Source of the DNA: Alphaproteobacteria bacterium PA4
GTDB taxonomy: Bacteria > Pseudomonadota > Alphaproteobacteria > Sphingomonadales > Sphingomonadaceae
Assembly: GCA_002256005.1 (NCBI GenBank)
Contig: NKIQ01000006.1
Location: forward strand, 62,001 to 126,000
DNA: 64,000 nucleotides
Direction of reading: 5' to 3'
Below the pieces are notes generated by a model. That model saw nothing but the letters and a program-made list of their open reading frames with translations. It was not told the origin of the DNA and did not search any database. Both the position numbers and the translations under genes were made by a program. Positions 45,690 through 54,375 of the stretch are shown one piece after another; position 1 is the stretch's first letter, and each line of letters opens with the position of its first letter.

Positions 45690-46880
45690 ATGTCCCGCCC
45701 CGTCGATCCCATCGTCATCACCGGTTTCGCCCGCACGCCGATGGGCGGCTTCCAGGGTGCCCTCGCCGGCGCCACCGCCACGCAGCTGGGTGCGGTCGCG
45801 GTCAAGGCCGCGGTTGAACGCGCCGGGGTTGCCGGCGACCGCGTCGGCCAGATCTTCATGGGCTGCGTGCTGCCGGCGGGGCTGGGCCAGGCGCCGGCGC
45901 GCCAGGCGGCGCTGGGCGCCGGGCTGCCGCTGTCGGTGGAAGCGACCACGGTCAACAAGATGTGCGGCTCCGGCATGCAGGCGACGATCATGGCGCATGA
46001 TGCCCTGCTCGCCGACAGCGCCGACTATATCGTCGCCGGCGGCATGGAGAGCATGTCGAACGCCCCCTATCTGCTCACCAAGCATCGCGCCGGTGCTCGC
46101 ATCGGCCATGATGCCGTCAAGGATTCGATGTACCTCGACGGGCTGGAGGATGCCTATGACCCCGGCCGCCTGATGGGCAGCTTTGCCGAGGAGTCGGCCC
46201 GCGATTACCAGTTCACCCGCGCCGCGCAGGACGAATATGCCATCGAGAGCCTGAGTCGTGCCAACGCCGCCATCGCCGCCGGCGCCTTCGACGCCGAAAT
46301 CACGGCCGTCACCGTTTCCGGCCGCGGCGGTGACACCATCGTCGCCATCGACGAACAGCCCGGCAAGGCGCGGCCCGACAAGATCCCCGGCCTGAAGCCC
46401 GCCTTTGCGAAGGACGGCACCATCACCGCTGCCAACGCCTCCTCCATCTCCGATGGCGCCGCCGCGCTCGTCCTCACCCGCGCCAGCACGGCCGCGCGCG
46501 ACGGTGCCACCGTGCGCGCCCGCATCATCGCCCATGCCGCCCATGCCCATGAACCGGGCAAGTTCACCACCGCGCCGGTGCCTGCCATCCGGAAGGTGCT
46601 GGCCAAGGCCGGATGGAACATTGCCGACGTTGATCTGTTCGAAGTGAATGAAGCCTTTGCCGCCGTCGCCATGATCGCCATGCACGACCTCGGCATCCCG
46701 CGCGACAAGCTCAACATCCATGGCGGCGCCACCGCGCTCGGCCACCCCATTGGCGCATCCGGCGCCCGTATCATCGCCACGCTGGTCGCGGCGCTGGAAC
46801 GCACCGGCGGCAAACGCGGCGTCGCGGCGCTGTGCATCGGTGGCGGTGAGGCGACGGCGATTGCGGTGGAGCGGGACTGA
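45690..46880 (+). CDS. Acetyl-CoA C-acyltransferase (thiolase)
   Basis: A 396-residue thiolase that condenses two acetyl-CoA or splits 3-ketoacyl-CoA. The nucleophilic cysteine is in VNKMCGSGMQAT, the catalytic histidine in GGATALGHPIGASGAR, and the second cysteine in ALCIGGGEATAIA. It is followed by 3-hydroxybutyrate dehydrogenase after a palindromic repeat, which fits turnover of polyhydroxybutyrate or ketone bodies. GAGGAG precedes the ATG. Confidence 0.95.
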   Translation: MSRPVDPIVITGFARTPMGGFQGALAGATATQLGAVAVKAAVERAGVAGDRVGQIFMGCVLPAGLGQAPARQAALGAGLPLSVEATTVNKMCGSGMQATIMAHDALLADSADYIVAGGMESMSNAPYLLTKHRAGARIGHDAVKDSMYLDGLEDAYDPGRLMGSFAEESARDYQFTRAAQDEYAIESLSRANAAIAAGAFDAEITAVTVSGRGGDTIVAIDEQPGKARPDKIPGLKPAFAKDGTITAANASSISDGAAALVLTRASTAARDGATVRARIIAHAAHAHEPGKFTTAPVPAIRKVLAKAGWNIADVDLFEVNEAFAAVAMIAMHDLGIPRDKLNIHGGATALGHPIGASGARIIATLVAALERTGGKRGVAALCIGGGEATAIAVERD

Positions 46881-46886
46881 TTTTTT

Positions 46887-46923
46887 GCCTCCGGCGGCTG
46901 GGGCCTGAGGCCCCAGACCCCCA
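46887..46923. repeat. GGGGCC palindromic repeat copy
   Basis: GCCTCCGGCGGCTGGGGCC-TGA-GGCCCCAGACCCCC, a near-identical copy of the 12496 element. Its inner CTGGGGCC/GGCCCCAG stem has a three-base loop. A T6 run precedes it. It lies seven bases after the thiolase stop and may end or attenuate the thiolase transcript before bdhA. Confidence 0.8.
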
Positions 46924-46942
46924 TTTTTTAGGGACTCCATAT

Positions 46943-47725
46943 ATGCTCAAGGGTAAGTCCGCCGTCATAACCGGCTCCACCTCGGGAATCGGTCTCGCGA
47001 TAGCCAAGGCTTTGGCCGGCGCCGGCGCCAATGTCATGATCAACGGCTTCGGCGATGCCGCGGCGATCGAGGCGGAGCGCGCCGGGCTGGAGACGGACTT
47101 CGGCGTTCGCGCGCTTTATTCCGCCGCCGACATGAGCAAGGGCGACGCCATCGCCGCGATGATCGCCGAGGCCGAGGCCGCCTTTGGCGCCGTCGACATC
47201 CTGGTCAACAATGCCGGCATCCAGTTCGTCTCGCCGGTGGAGGACTTTCCGCCCGAAAAATGGGATGCGATCATCGCCATCAACCTGTCGGCCGCCTTCC
47301 ACGCCATGCGCGCCGTGGTGCCGGGCATGAAGGCCCGCAAATGGGGCCGCATCATCAACACCGCCTCGGCCCATTCCAAGGTCGCTTCGCCGTTCAAGTC
47401 GGCCTATGTCGCCGCCAAGCATGGCATCGACGGGCTGACCAAGACCGTGGCGCTGGAAGTGGCGACGCACGGCATCACCGCCAACAGCATCTCCCCCGGC
47501 TATGTCTGGACCCCGCTGGTCGAAAAGCAGATCCCCGACACCATGGCCGCCCGCGGACTGACCCGCGAGCAGGTGATCAACGATGTGTTGCTGACCGCCC
47601 AGCCGACCAAGGAATTCGTCACCGTCGAGCAGGTGGCGGCGCTGGCGCTGTTCCTGTGCAGCGATGCGGCGGCACAGATGACCGGCACCAACCTGTCGAT
47701 GGACGGCGGCTGGACGGCCGGGTGA
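46943..47725 (+). CDS. bdhA: 3-hydroxybutyrate dehydrogenase
   Basis: NAD-dependent SDR of 260 residues that oxidises 3-hydroxybutyrate to acetoacetate. TGSTSGIGLAIAKALAGAG is the cofactor site, LVNNAGIQFVSPVEDFP is the substrate-defining block of this subfamily, and SAYVAAKHG gives YxxxK. GYVWTPLVEKQIPD near the C terminus, with the glutamine that binds the carboxylate, separates it from other SDRs. AGGGA precedes the ATG. With phasin and thiolase it supports PHB turnover. Confidence 0.95.
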   Translation: MLKGKSAVITGSTSGIGLAIAKALAGAGANVMINGFGDAAAIEAERAGLETDFGVRALYSAADMSKGDAIAAMIAEAEAAFGAVDILVNNAGIQFVSPVEDFPPEKWDAIIAINLSAAFHAMRAVVPGMKARKWGRIINTASAHSKVASPFKSAYVAAKHGIDGLTKTVALEVATHGITANSISPGYVWTPLVEKQIPDTMAARGLTREQVINDVLLTAQPTKEFVTVEQVAALALFLCSDAAAQMTGTNLSMDGGWTAG

Positions 47726-47730
47726 AACCC

Positions 47731-47857
47731 CTCCCTCCCCCTTGCGGGGAGGGCGACTCGCGAAGCGAGCGGGGTGGGGGGTGCTCGCGTTGGCGCATGT
47801 GTAACCCCCACCCCGCTCGGCTGGCGCCGAGTCGCCCTCCCCGCAAGGGGGAGGGAG
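47731..47857. repeat. Long inverted repeat (30-bp plus 15-bp perfect arms)
   Basis: The 30-base arm at 47731-47760 has its perfect reverse complement at 47828-47857, and the 15-base arm at 47766-47780 its reverse complement at 47805-47819. The element folds into a long stem with a CTCCCTCCCCC base. It starts six bases after the bdhA stop. Similar (C)TCCC-rich inverted repeats are common intergenic elements in alphaproteobacteria and may derive from a non-autonomous mobile element or serve as a terminator. Confidence 0.85.
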
Positions 47858-47939
47858 TTTGCTCACCACTTATCCCCGTTATCCTCGTTATCCACAGGCC
47901 AAACGCTGATTTTTCCGCTTTTGCGACTCGCGGAAAGGT

Positions 47940-48640
47940 GAGAGCATTCACCTGTAGCCGGGAATTGACCGAGGCTGAAAAGCCAAGGAAGAAGAAACGG
48001 TTACGCCAGAGGAGAGGCGCATTGGCCGGAGCAATCCGGGGAATTGCAGCCGCCGCTGGCCGGGCCAGGGCCCGGGCTGACGCGCCACCGTCATCATGCA
48101 GATGATCGCGAGTGGCAAACGCGCCCGCGGTAGCAGTCCGGCAGGCCGGAACGACGCTCGCCAGGGCGCACCGGACGGTTCTGCGAAAGTGCCGTGACGC
48201 GGGCAGGCCCGCGACGCCGGAAGGCAAGGGGTGCCAGCCCCGATGCCGCAAGGCGGACGCCAGCGCAGCCGGGTGCAAAGCCGGGCAGCGCGGCGAAGGC
48301 CGAACGCCAGCCGCAGCGGCGCAAGCCGATGCGGCAAGGCCCGAGGAAAGCCCGTCACGCCGCAAGCCGGCAGGGCAACCCAGGGCAAGGCGAACGGTGG
48401 CGCGAACCCGACGCGTGGCACGACACAGTGGCGGCTGGTGGCAACACCAGCCGCCATTTGCGTGCAGCGCGGCTGCAAGCAGCGCGAAGCGCAGCGCGCA
48501 GACTCGCGCCAGCGCGGCCAGCGGGGCGCCGAAGCCTCAGCTTCGGCGAACCCGTCTGACGTCAGGACGCGGCTTTGCCGCGGCCCGCCCCGCCACACCG
48601 CCACCCAAAACGCAAACGTCACGAAGTTCACGCTTTGAGT
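47940..48640. other. Hairpin-rich region, possible structured RNA; no gene recognised
   Basis: This GC-rich stretch has overlapping open frames on both strands (for example 48112-48675 plus, 47948-48631 minus), but all are Arg/Ala/Pro-rich with no domain I recognise. What stands out is secondary structure: a 12-bp perfect stem with a GCAA tetraloop (48429-48456), a 9-bp perfect stem with a CTCA loop (48527-48548), CGCGGGC/GCCCGCG, CCGC-AAG-GCGG and several more. The order and density of hairpins suggest an RNA element or a decayed mobile element. No identity is claimed. Confidence 0.4.
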
Positions 48641-48841
48641 CGTGTTTTCCGTCCATCACGACCCGAATTTCTTAACTTTTTCTTTACAAATTGACAAAGT
48701 TGACAGATCGGACCCTCGCACAACCAGCCCATCCCGCGCCCACAACCGGCGGACGAACCCCAATCACTTCACCCATGTCAAAGAACCGATAATCGGGCTT
48801 CAGACTAGCAAAAACCGGCCCTGTAGGACAGTCGCCGCCCC

Positions 48842-50107
48842 TCAGGGCACCGCCGCGCTCGGCACTTCGCCGGCCAGCCCTGCCGCCACCTTTTCCGCCG
48901 TTTCCAGCACGCGCAGCACATTGCCGCCGGCGAGCTTCCGGCAATCCTCCTCGCTCCAGCCGCGGCGGAGCAGTTCGGCGATGAGGGCAGGGTAGGTTTC
49001 GACGCCTTCGAGGCCGGTCGGCGTGGTGTCGATGCCGTCGAGATCGCTGCCGATGCCGACATGGTCGTGGCCGGCGATCCTGGCCAGATGATCGAGATGG
49101 TCGGCGACCTGGGCGAGGGTCACCGGCGGCATCGGATTGGCCTTTTCCCAGGCAGCGAGCGCGGCTTCGGCACGCTCGGGCTGGCCGATGTAGAGGCCGG
49201 AATAGGGCGGGGCGTTGGCGCGGGCGCGCTCGGCGGCGCGGGCCGCCTCCCATTCCTGGCGGGCGCGGCTGACATAGCCGGGGGCGTAGTTGACCATCAC
49301 CACCCCGCCATTGGCAGCGAGCAGCTGCAACACATCATCGGGCACGTTGCGCGGGTGATCGACAAGGCTGCGCGCCGAGGAGTGGGAGAAGATCACCGGC
49401 GCCTTCGACACCGCCATCGCCGCCTTCATCGTGCCGGGCGAGACATGGCTGATATCGACCAGCATGCCGATGCGGTTCATTTCATGCACCACCGCTTCGC
49501 CGAAGGGGGTGAGCGGCTTGGCGCGCGGGCCTTCGTTGGCGCTGTCGGCCCAGTCGTTGTGGCGCACATGCGTCAGCGTCATATAGCGGACGCCCAGCGC
49601 ATAGAACATGCGCAGCGCCGGCAGGCTGTTGTCGATCTGGCTGCCGCCCTCCACGCCCATCAGGCTGGCGACCTTGCCGGTCTTCTGGATGCGGCGGATG
49701 TCGGCGGCCGTGCTGGCCAGCTCGAAATCCCGGGGGTGGCGGGCGACGATGCCGCGGATGATGTCGATCTGTTCCAGCGTCGCCTTCACCGCCGCCGGGC
49801 CGGTGATGTTGGCCGGCACCCAGACGCTCCAGAACTGCCCGCCGACCTGGCCGGCGTGCAGGCGGGGAATGTCGGTCTGCAAGGGGGTCTTGAAGCTGCG
49901 GCTGTCAGCGTTGAGATCGACCGACCACCATTTTTCGCCGAACTGGCCGCGCAGCTGCTCCGCCCAGTCATTGTGCCCGTCGATGATCGGCTGTGCCTTC
50001 AGCACGGCGCGGGCGCGGACGAGGAAGGGGTCAATAGGCGCGGCAATAGCAACCGAGTCAAACCCAACGATCAAAGCAAGTGCAAAAACCAACCTCCAAT
50101 TTGTCAC
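48842..50107 (-). CDS. Membrane dipeptidase (peptidase family M19)
   Basis: Zinc dipeptidase of 421 residues with a signal peptide (LVFALALIVGFDSVAIA), so periplasmic or outer-membrane bound. Zinc-site residues are visible: HND in IIDGHNDWAEQL, glutamate in MGVEGGSQ, histidines in DISHVSPGTM and FSHSSARSLVDH, and aspartate in GIGSDLDGI. It splits dipeptides, including some D-amino-acid ones. The start is GTG with GGGAGG seven bases upstream. It points away from the AT-rich insert. Confidence 0.93.
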   Translation of the reverse strand: MTNWRLVFALALIVGFDSVAIAAPIDPFLVRARAVLKAQPIIDGHNDWAEQLRGQFGEKWWSVDLNADSRSFKTPLQTDIPRLHAGQVGGQFWSVWVPANITGPAAVKATLEQIDIIRGIVARHPRDFELASTAADIRRIQKTGKVASLMGVEGGSQIDNSLPALRMFYALGVRYMTLTHVRHNDWADSANEGPRAKPLTPFGEAVVHEMNRIGMLVDISHVSPGTMKAAMAVSKAPVIFSHSSARSLVDHPRNVPDDVLQLLAANGGVVMVNYAPGYVSRARQEWEAARAAERARANAPPYSGLYIGQPERAEAALAAWEKANPMPPVTLAQVADHLDHLARIAGHDHVGIGSDLDGIDTTPTGLEGVETYPALIAELLRRGWSEEDCRKLAGGNVLRVLETAEKVAAGLAGEVPSAAVP

Positions 50108-50226
50108 AATGACCTCCCTCGTATCGCTATGTTAATGACAAATTAGCATAAAATTTGCAATTGCATAAGGATTTTGACGCTGTATCGTAACGAAAAGATC
50201 TATGCAAACGTGGGGCCGTGCGCATC

Positions 50227-51717
50227 ATGAATAATTTTAAAACTTCGCGAGTTTATGATATTTTTGTAAGTTCAACTACTAAAGATTTAGAAAAACACCG
50301 ACTGAGTGTGACTGAAAAAATCACTAAACTCGGCCACAGGCCGATCGCAATGGATGCGTTTTCATCAGGTCATTTCACAGAAGAGTATATCGAATCACTT
50401 ATTGAAAGCTGTGATATATTTCTGATTATACTAGGTCAAGCAATTGGTACTGCAAAGAGTAACCGAAAATCTTGGACTCAGTGGGAGTATGAAATTGCAA
50501 AATTATACAATAAACCTATTATATCTTTCGTTTTAGATGCTGATAGCATGAGAGGTCTTGAACCGAAAAGAGCTCTTGTAAAATTTCGTCAAGAAATAAT
50601 TGACTCCGGAAAGATAGTTGGATTCTTTAATATTGCAAATATATTGTCTTTGCGTGATCAGGCCGCCGATTCAATAAGAGAAACGGTAAATATTTTAACT
50701 ATAAATTCTTCAGGCGGCTGGATTCGTAATGAAGAATTGGAAAAATATGTTAAAAAAGAAACAGTACCATTCGATATGGTAAGCAATCCAAGTCTATCGA
50801 AATTGATGCTTAGATTTTTCGATCTAAGTGAAGTCGCTGATAATATGGAATCGGATATCGAAGAAAAAGAAGCTATAGGAAATTTTATATGGCGGATAAT
50901 TTGCCCAAACCTTGAACACGATCCGGGAATAAAACGGATATTTATAGATGGGGGGTCTACTACCTTTCGAGTTTGTCAACAATTTAACAACTATATTAAA
51001 AATGTTCCATCTTATTTTCATAATCACACAAATGAAAAGGTGACAATTAGTACAAATAGTATACTCAATTTTTTAGAGCTATCTATGGGAATGGAAGGAG
51101 CTCTTCCTCCGTATCGGAATTTACATTTATATCCTCCACCTCCTATTGGAAAAACTGGAAAAACATTTGGAGCGCTTGTTAATATTACGCCAGAAACTGT
51201 CTTCTTTTATGAACAAAATGGATGGAATTTAAGCGAGAGTGCCAGAAATAGAATTTCGAAAACGACAGAAGAGTATACTGATTGGCTACGAAGGGATGGC
51301 CAGATTGGGCTATCTATAATGTCCGTTGCTGGATTCATGATTGACAACTACGTTCAAGGTCCTTGGGTTAAAAATCATTTAAGTATGCTGCTTGCACATT
51401 GTGTTCTCAGGTCAAAACAGCCTTGTCTCATGGTTATTGATGGAAGAAAATGGAATTTGCATCCGCAAACTCAGCAGGGTTTTCGTATATTTATAGATGG
51501 TTTGTCTTGGAACTCTATCGTGAATGAACAGCCTTTTGCTTTTGCAATTTCGACGTTAATAAATGATAAGCGTGCACAAATAGTATCATTTTTTAAAGAA
51601 GAATTCAAATTTGAAGTATTAACTGACGAATCAAAAACAAATGATGGAAGAAAAATATACCGAATATTCGCATTTAACAAATTATTTTCCCCGTTTATAT
51701 ACGGCGTAAAACGATAA
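50227..51717 (+). CDS. DUF4062 protein with DeoR-sensor-like C-terminal domain (candidate defence gene)
   Basis: A 496-residue protein of very low GC content in a GC-rich genome, so recently acquired. Residues about 8-95 match DUF4062 (YDIFVSSTTKDLEKHR, SCDIFLIILGQAIG, SWTQWEYEIA), a TIR-like domain found on defence-type proteins. Residues about 230-405 resemble the DeoR effector domain: FIDGGSTTFRVCQQF (phosphosugar loop), TISTNSILNF, GALVNITPETVFF and CLMVIDGRKW. There is no helix-turn-helix, so it is not a DeoR regulator. GTG at 50218 is an alternative start. The combination suggests sensing of a sugar-phosphate or nucleotide by a defence protein; that is inference. Confidence 0.75.
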   Translation: MNNFKTSRVYDIFVSSTTKDLEKHRLSVTEKITKLGHRPIAMDAFSSGHFTEEYIESLIESCDIFLIILGQAIGTAKSNRKSWTQWEYEIAKLYNKPIISFVLDADSMRGLEPKRALVKFRQEIIDSGKIVGFFNIANILSLRDQAADSIRETVNILTINSSGGWIRNEELEKYVKKETVPFDMVSNPSLSKLMLRFFDLSEVADNMESDIEEKEAIGNFIWRIICPNLEHDPGIKRIFIDGGSTTFRVCQQFNNYIKNVPSYFHNHTNEKVTISTNSILNFLELSMGMEGALPPYRNLHLYPPPPIGKTGKTFGALVNITPETVFFYEQNGWNLSESARNRISKTTEEYTDWLRRDGQIGLSIMSVAGFMIDNYVQGPWVKNHLSMLLAHCVLRSKQPCLMVIDGRKWNLHPQTQQGFRIFIDGLSWNSIVNEQPFAFAISTLINDKRAQIVSFFKEEFKFEVLTDESKTNDGRKIYRIFAFNKLFSPFIYGVKR

Positions 51718-51752
51718 TATTTTCCTAATTTTATATATTATGGAATTTAAAC

Positions 51753-52895
51753 ATGCTCAATACTAACGAACGCGAATGCTACACTGCCGATCATGCGGCG
51801 TTCCGCGATACCGTGCGCAAGCTGTTCGACAAGGAGCTGATCCCCAATCTCGATCGCTTCGAGGAAGAAGGACTGGTGTCCCGGGATTTCTGGCGGGCGT
51901 GCGGTGACAATGGCCTGCTCTGCCCGACGATTCCGGAGGAGTACGGCGGCCTCGGCCTCGATTTCGGCTATAACGCCGTGGTGAACGAGGAGCTGGCCTA
52001 TGCCGGCTCGTCCGCCGGCATCACGCTGCAATCCGACATCGTGGCCGATTACATCCTCGCCTATGGGTCGGAGGAGCAGAAGAAGAAGTATCTGCCGAAG
52101 ATGATTTCCGGCGAGCTGATCACCGCCATCGCGATGACCGAGCCGGGCGCCGGGTCCGACCTGCAGGGCGTGCGCACCACCGCGAAGAAGGACGGCAATC
52201 ACTATGTCATTTCGGGGTCCAAGACCTATATCACCAACGGTCAGAACGCCGATCTGATCATCGTCGTCGCCAAGACCGAGCCGGACAAGGGCGCCAAGGG
52301 CACCTCGCTGATCCTGGTGGAATCGGACCGCGAAGGCTTTGCCCGCGGCCGCAACCTCGACAAAATCGGCCAGAACAGCGCCGACACCTCGGAACTGTTC
52401 TTCAACGATGTGCGCGTGCCGATGACCAATTGCCTGGGCGAGGAAAACAAGGGCTTCATCTATCTGATGAGCCAGCTGCCGCAGGAACGGCTGGGCATCG
52501 CCATTTCGGCACAGGCCGGCGCGCAGCGGGCGTTCGACGAGGCGGTGAAGTTCGTCAAGGAGCGCAAGGCGTTCGGCAAGACGGTGTTCGATTTCCAGAA
52601 CACCAAGTTCGTGCTCGCTAGCCTGAAGACCGAATTGCAGGTCGGCTGGGCGCATATCGACTGGGGCCTGAAGCGGCTGATGGCCGGCAAGCTGACCGCC
52701 GCCGAAGCCAGCGCCGCCAAGCTGTGGCACACCGAAATGCAGGGCCGCGTCGTCGATGAAGCGCTGCAGCTGCACGGCGGCGCCGGGTACATGAACGAAT
52801 ACCCGATCGCCCGCATGTGGCGCGATGCGCGCGTGCAGCGCATTTATGGCGGCACCAGCGAGATCATGCGCGAAGTGATTTCGCGGACGATCTGA
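51753..52895 (+). CDS. Acyl-CoA dehydrogenase
   Basis: FAD-dependent beta-oxidation enzyme of 380 residues. Signatures: AMTEPGAGSDLQG (FAD and substrate site), SQLPQERLGIAISAQAG, KERKAFGKTVFDFQ, and GGAGYMNEYPIARMWRDARVQRIYGGTSEIMRE, in which the glutamate of MNEYP is the likely catalytic base. The leader and first codons are AT-rich, and the gene directly follows the AT-rich insert with only weak ribosome-binding sequence. Its original promoter may have been displaced. Confidence 0.95.
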   Translation: MLNTNERECYTADHAAFRDTVRKLFDKELIPNLDRFEEEGLVSRDFWRACGDNGLLCPTIPEEYGGLGLDFGYNAVVNEELAYAGSSAGITLQSDIVADYILAYGSEEQKKKYLPKMISGELITAIAMTEPGAGSDLQGVRTTAKKDGNHYVISGSKTYITNGQNADLIIVVAKTEPDKGAKGTSLILVESDREGFARGRNLDKIGQNSADTSELFFNDVRVPMTNCLGEENKGFIYLMSQLPQERLGIAISAQAGAQRAFDEAVKFVKERKAFGKTVFDFQNTKFVLASLKTELQVGWAHIDWGLKRLMAGKLTAAEASAAKLWHTEMQGRVVDEALQLHGGAGYMNEYPIARMWRDARVQRIYGGTSEIMREVISRTI

Positions 52896-52903
52896 GAGGT
52901 TTT

Positions 52904-52946
52904 GCCTCCGGTGGCCAGGGCCTCGGGCCCCGGCCACCGGCGGCCC
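52904..52946. repeat. Diverged GGGGCC palindromic repeat copy
   Basis: GCCTCCGGTGGCC...GGCCACCGGCGG, a variant of the 12496 family with compensatory changes in both arms (CCGGTGGCC at 52908-52916, GGCCACCGG at 52932-52940). Both arms changed together, so pairing seems conserved. It lies eight bases after the acyl-CoA dehydrogenase stop. Confidence 0.75.
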
Positions 52947-53127
52947 CCTGCCGTTCCGCGCCTCGGTATTTCCCCCGATGCCGCCCGTGCCGCGCCGCCG
53001 CTATCCCCGGCCGGCCGCGCCGTCCTATCCAATGCGCTGAGTTTGGTCGCCGCGTGGCGATAAGCGCTGGATTTGGCGGGCGGGGCATGACAGTGACGAT
53101 GCCGACAGCCATAGGAGAGGAACGTCC

Positions 53128-54348
53128 ATGATTTTCGAATATAGCGCCAAGACCAAGGAATATATCGAGCGCGTTCGCGCCTTCATGGACGAGCATATCT
53201 ATCCCAATGAAGACCGCTACCACCATGAAGTGTCGACGGGCGAGCGCTGGAAGGTGCTGCCGGTCATCGAGGAGCTGAAGCCGATTGCCCGCCAGGCCGG
53301 CCTGTGGAACCTGTTCCTCAACATCTGCGAGCATGACACCGGCGAATGGAAGGGCCCCGGCCTCACAAACCTGGAATACGCCCCGCTGGCCGAGGAAATG
53401 GGCCGCGCCGGCTGGTCGAGCGAAGTGTTCAACTGTTCGGCACCCGATACCGGCAACATGGAAGTGCTGCGCACCTATGGCAGCGAAGAGCAGAAGCAGA
53501 CCTGGCTGAAGCCGCTGATGGCCGGCCAGATCCGCTCGGCGTTCCTCATGACCGAGCCGGCGGTGGCCTCGTCGGACGCCACCAACATCGAAACCTCGAT
53601 CGTCCGCCAGGGTGATGAATATGTCATCAACGGCCGCAAATGGTGGTCGTCGGGCGTCGGCGATCCGCGCTGCACCATCGCCATCGTGATGGGCAAGACC
53701 GACCCCAACGCGGCCCGCCACGCCCAGCAGAGCCAGATCCTGGTGCCGCTCGATGCGCCGGGCATCACCAAGGTGCGCGCCCTCAACGTCTTCGGCTTCG
53801 ACGATGCGCCGCACGGCCATTTCGAAGTGGTGCTCGACAATGTCCGCGTGCCGGTATCGAACATGATCCTGGGCGAAGGCCGCGGCTTCGAAATCGCGCA
53901 GGGGCGCCTCGGCCCCGGCCGCATCCACCATTGCATGCGCTCCATCGGCGCCGCCGAGCGCGCGCTCGAAAAGATGTGCAAGCGGCTGAAGTCGCGCGTT
54001 GCCTTTGGCAAGGCGATTTCGGAGCACAGCCTGTGGCACGAACGCATCGCCGATTCGCGCATCGCCATCGAACAGGCCCGCCTGCTGACGCTGAAGGCCG
54101 CCTATATGATGGACACGGTCGGCAACAAGGCCGCGGCCAACGAGATCGCCATGATCAAGGTGGTGGCGCCGAACATGAGCTGCCTGATCCACGACCATGC
54201 CATCCAGGCGCATGGCGGCGGCGGCGTTTCGCAGGATTACGGCCTCGCCAGTGGCTATGCCGGCCAGCGCACCCTGCGCCTTGCCGACGGTCCGGACGAG
54301 GTGCATCGTCAGGCCATCGCCAAGAACGAACTGCGCCGCTATAATTGA
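53128..54348 (+). CDS. Acyl-CoA dehydrogenase (ACAD10/11-like)
   Basis: A 406-residue flavin dehydrogenase of the group with long or unusual acyl substrates. [17 protein letters not shown] replaces the usual MTEPxAGSD block, as in ACAD10/11-type enzymes; [16 protein letters not shown] and [20 protein letters not shown] are also typical. Near the C terminus [19 protein letters not shown] has aspartate where short-chain enzymes have the catalytic glutamate, again normal in this group. It has a strong GGAGAGG ribosome-binding site. Likely partner of the preceding dehydrogenase in fatty-acid or sterol-side-chain oxidation. Confidence 0.93.
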   Translation: MIFEYSAKTKEYIERVRAFMDEHIYPNEDRYHHEVSTGERWKVLPVIEELKPIARQAGLWNLFLNICEHDTGEWKGPGLTNLEYAPLAEEMGRAGWSSEVFNCSAPDTGNMEVLRTYGSEEQKQTWLKPLMAGQIRSAFLMTEPAVASSDATNIETSIVRQGDEYVINGRKWWSSGVGDPRCTIAIVMGKTDPNAARHAQQSQILVPLDAPGITKVRALNVFGFDDAPHGHFEVVLDNVRVPVSNMILGEGRGFEIAQGRLGPGRIHHCMRSIGAAERALEKMCKRLKSRVAFGKAISEHSLWHERIADSRIAIEQARLLTLKAAYMMDTVGNKAAANEIAMIKVVAPNMSCLIHDHAIQAHGGGGVSQDYGLASGYAGQRTLRLADGPDEVHRQAIAKNELRRYN

Positions 54349-54375
54349 GGGGATCGCAGCCCCGGGAGGACGCAC

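Noticed and set aside
47940-48640. HEARO/omega-RNA of an IscB system
   Set aside because: No IscB, TnpB or other nuclease gene lies nearby and the consensus cannot be recalled well enough; only an Rfam model search could support it.
48112-48675. Arg/Ala-rich plus-strand frame and its minus-strand counterpart at 47948-48631
   Set aside because: No ribosome-binding site, no domain, and coding bias on both strands at once; better explained by a hairpin-rich non-coding element.
50227-51717. DeoR-type transcription factor
   Set aside because: There is no N-terminal helix-turn-helix; the N terminus is a DUF4062 domain.
50108-51752. Integrative element or prophage carrying the DUF4062 gene
   Set aside because: No integrase, transposase, flanking direct repeat or tRNA was found; only a single foreign gene can be shown.
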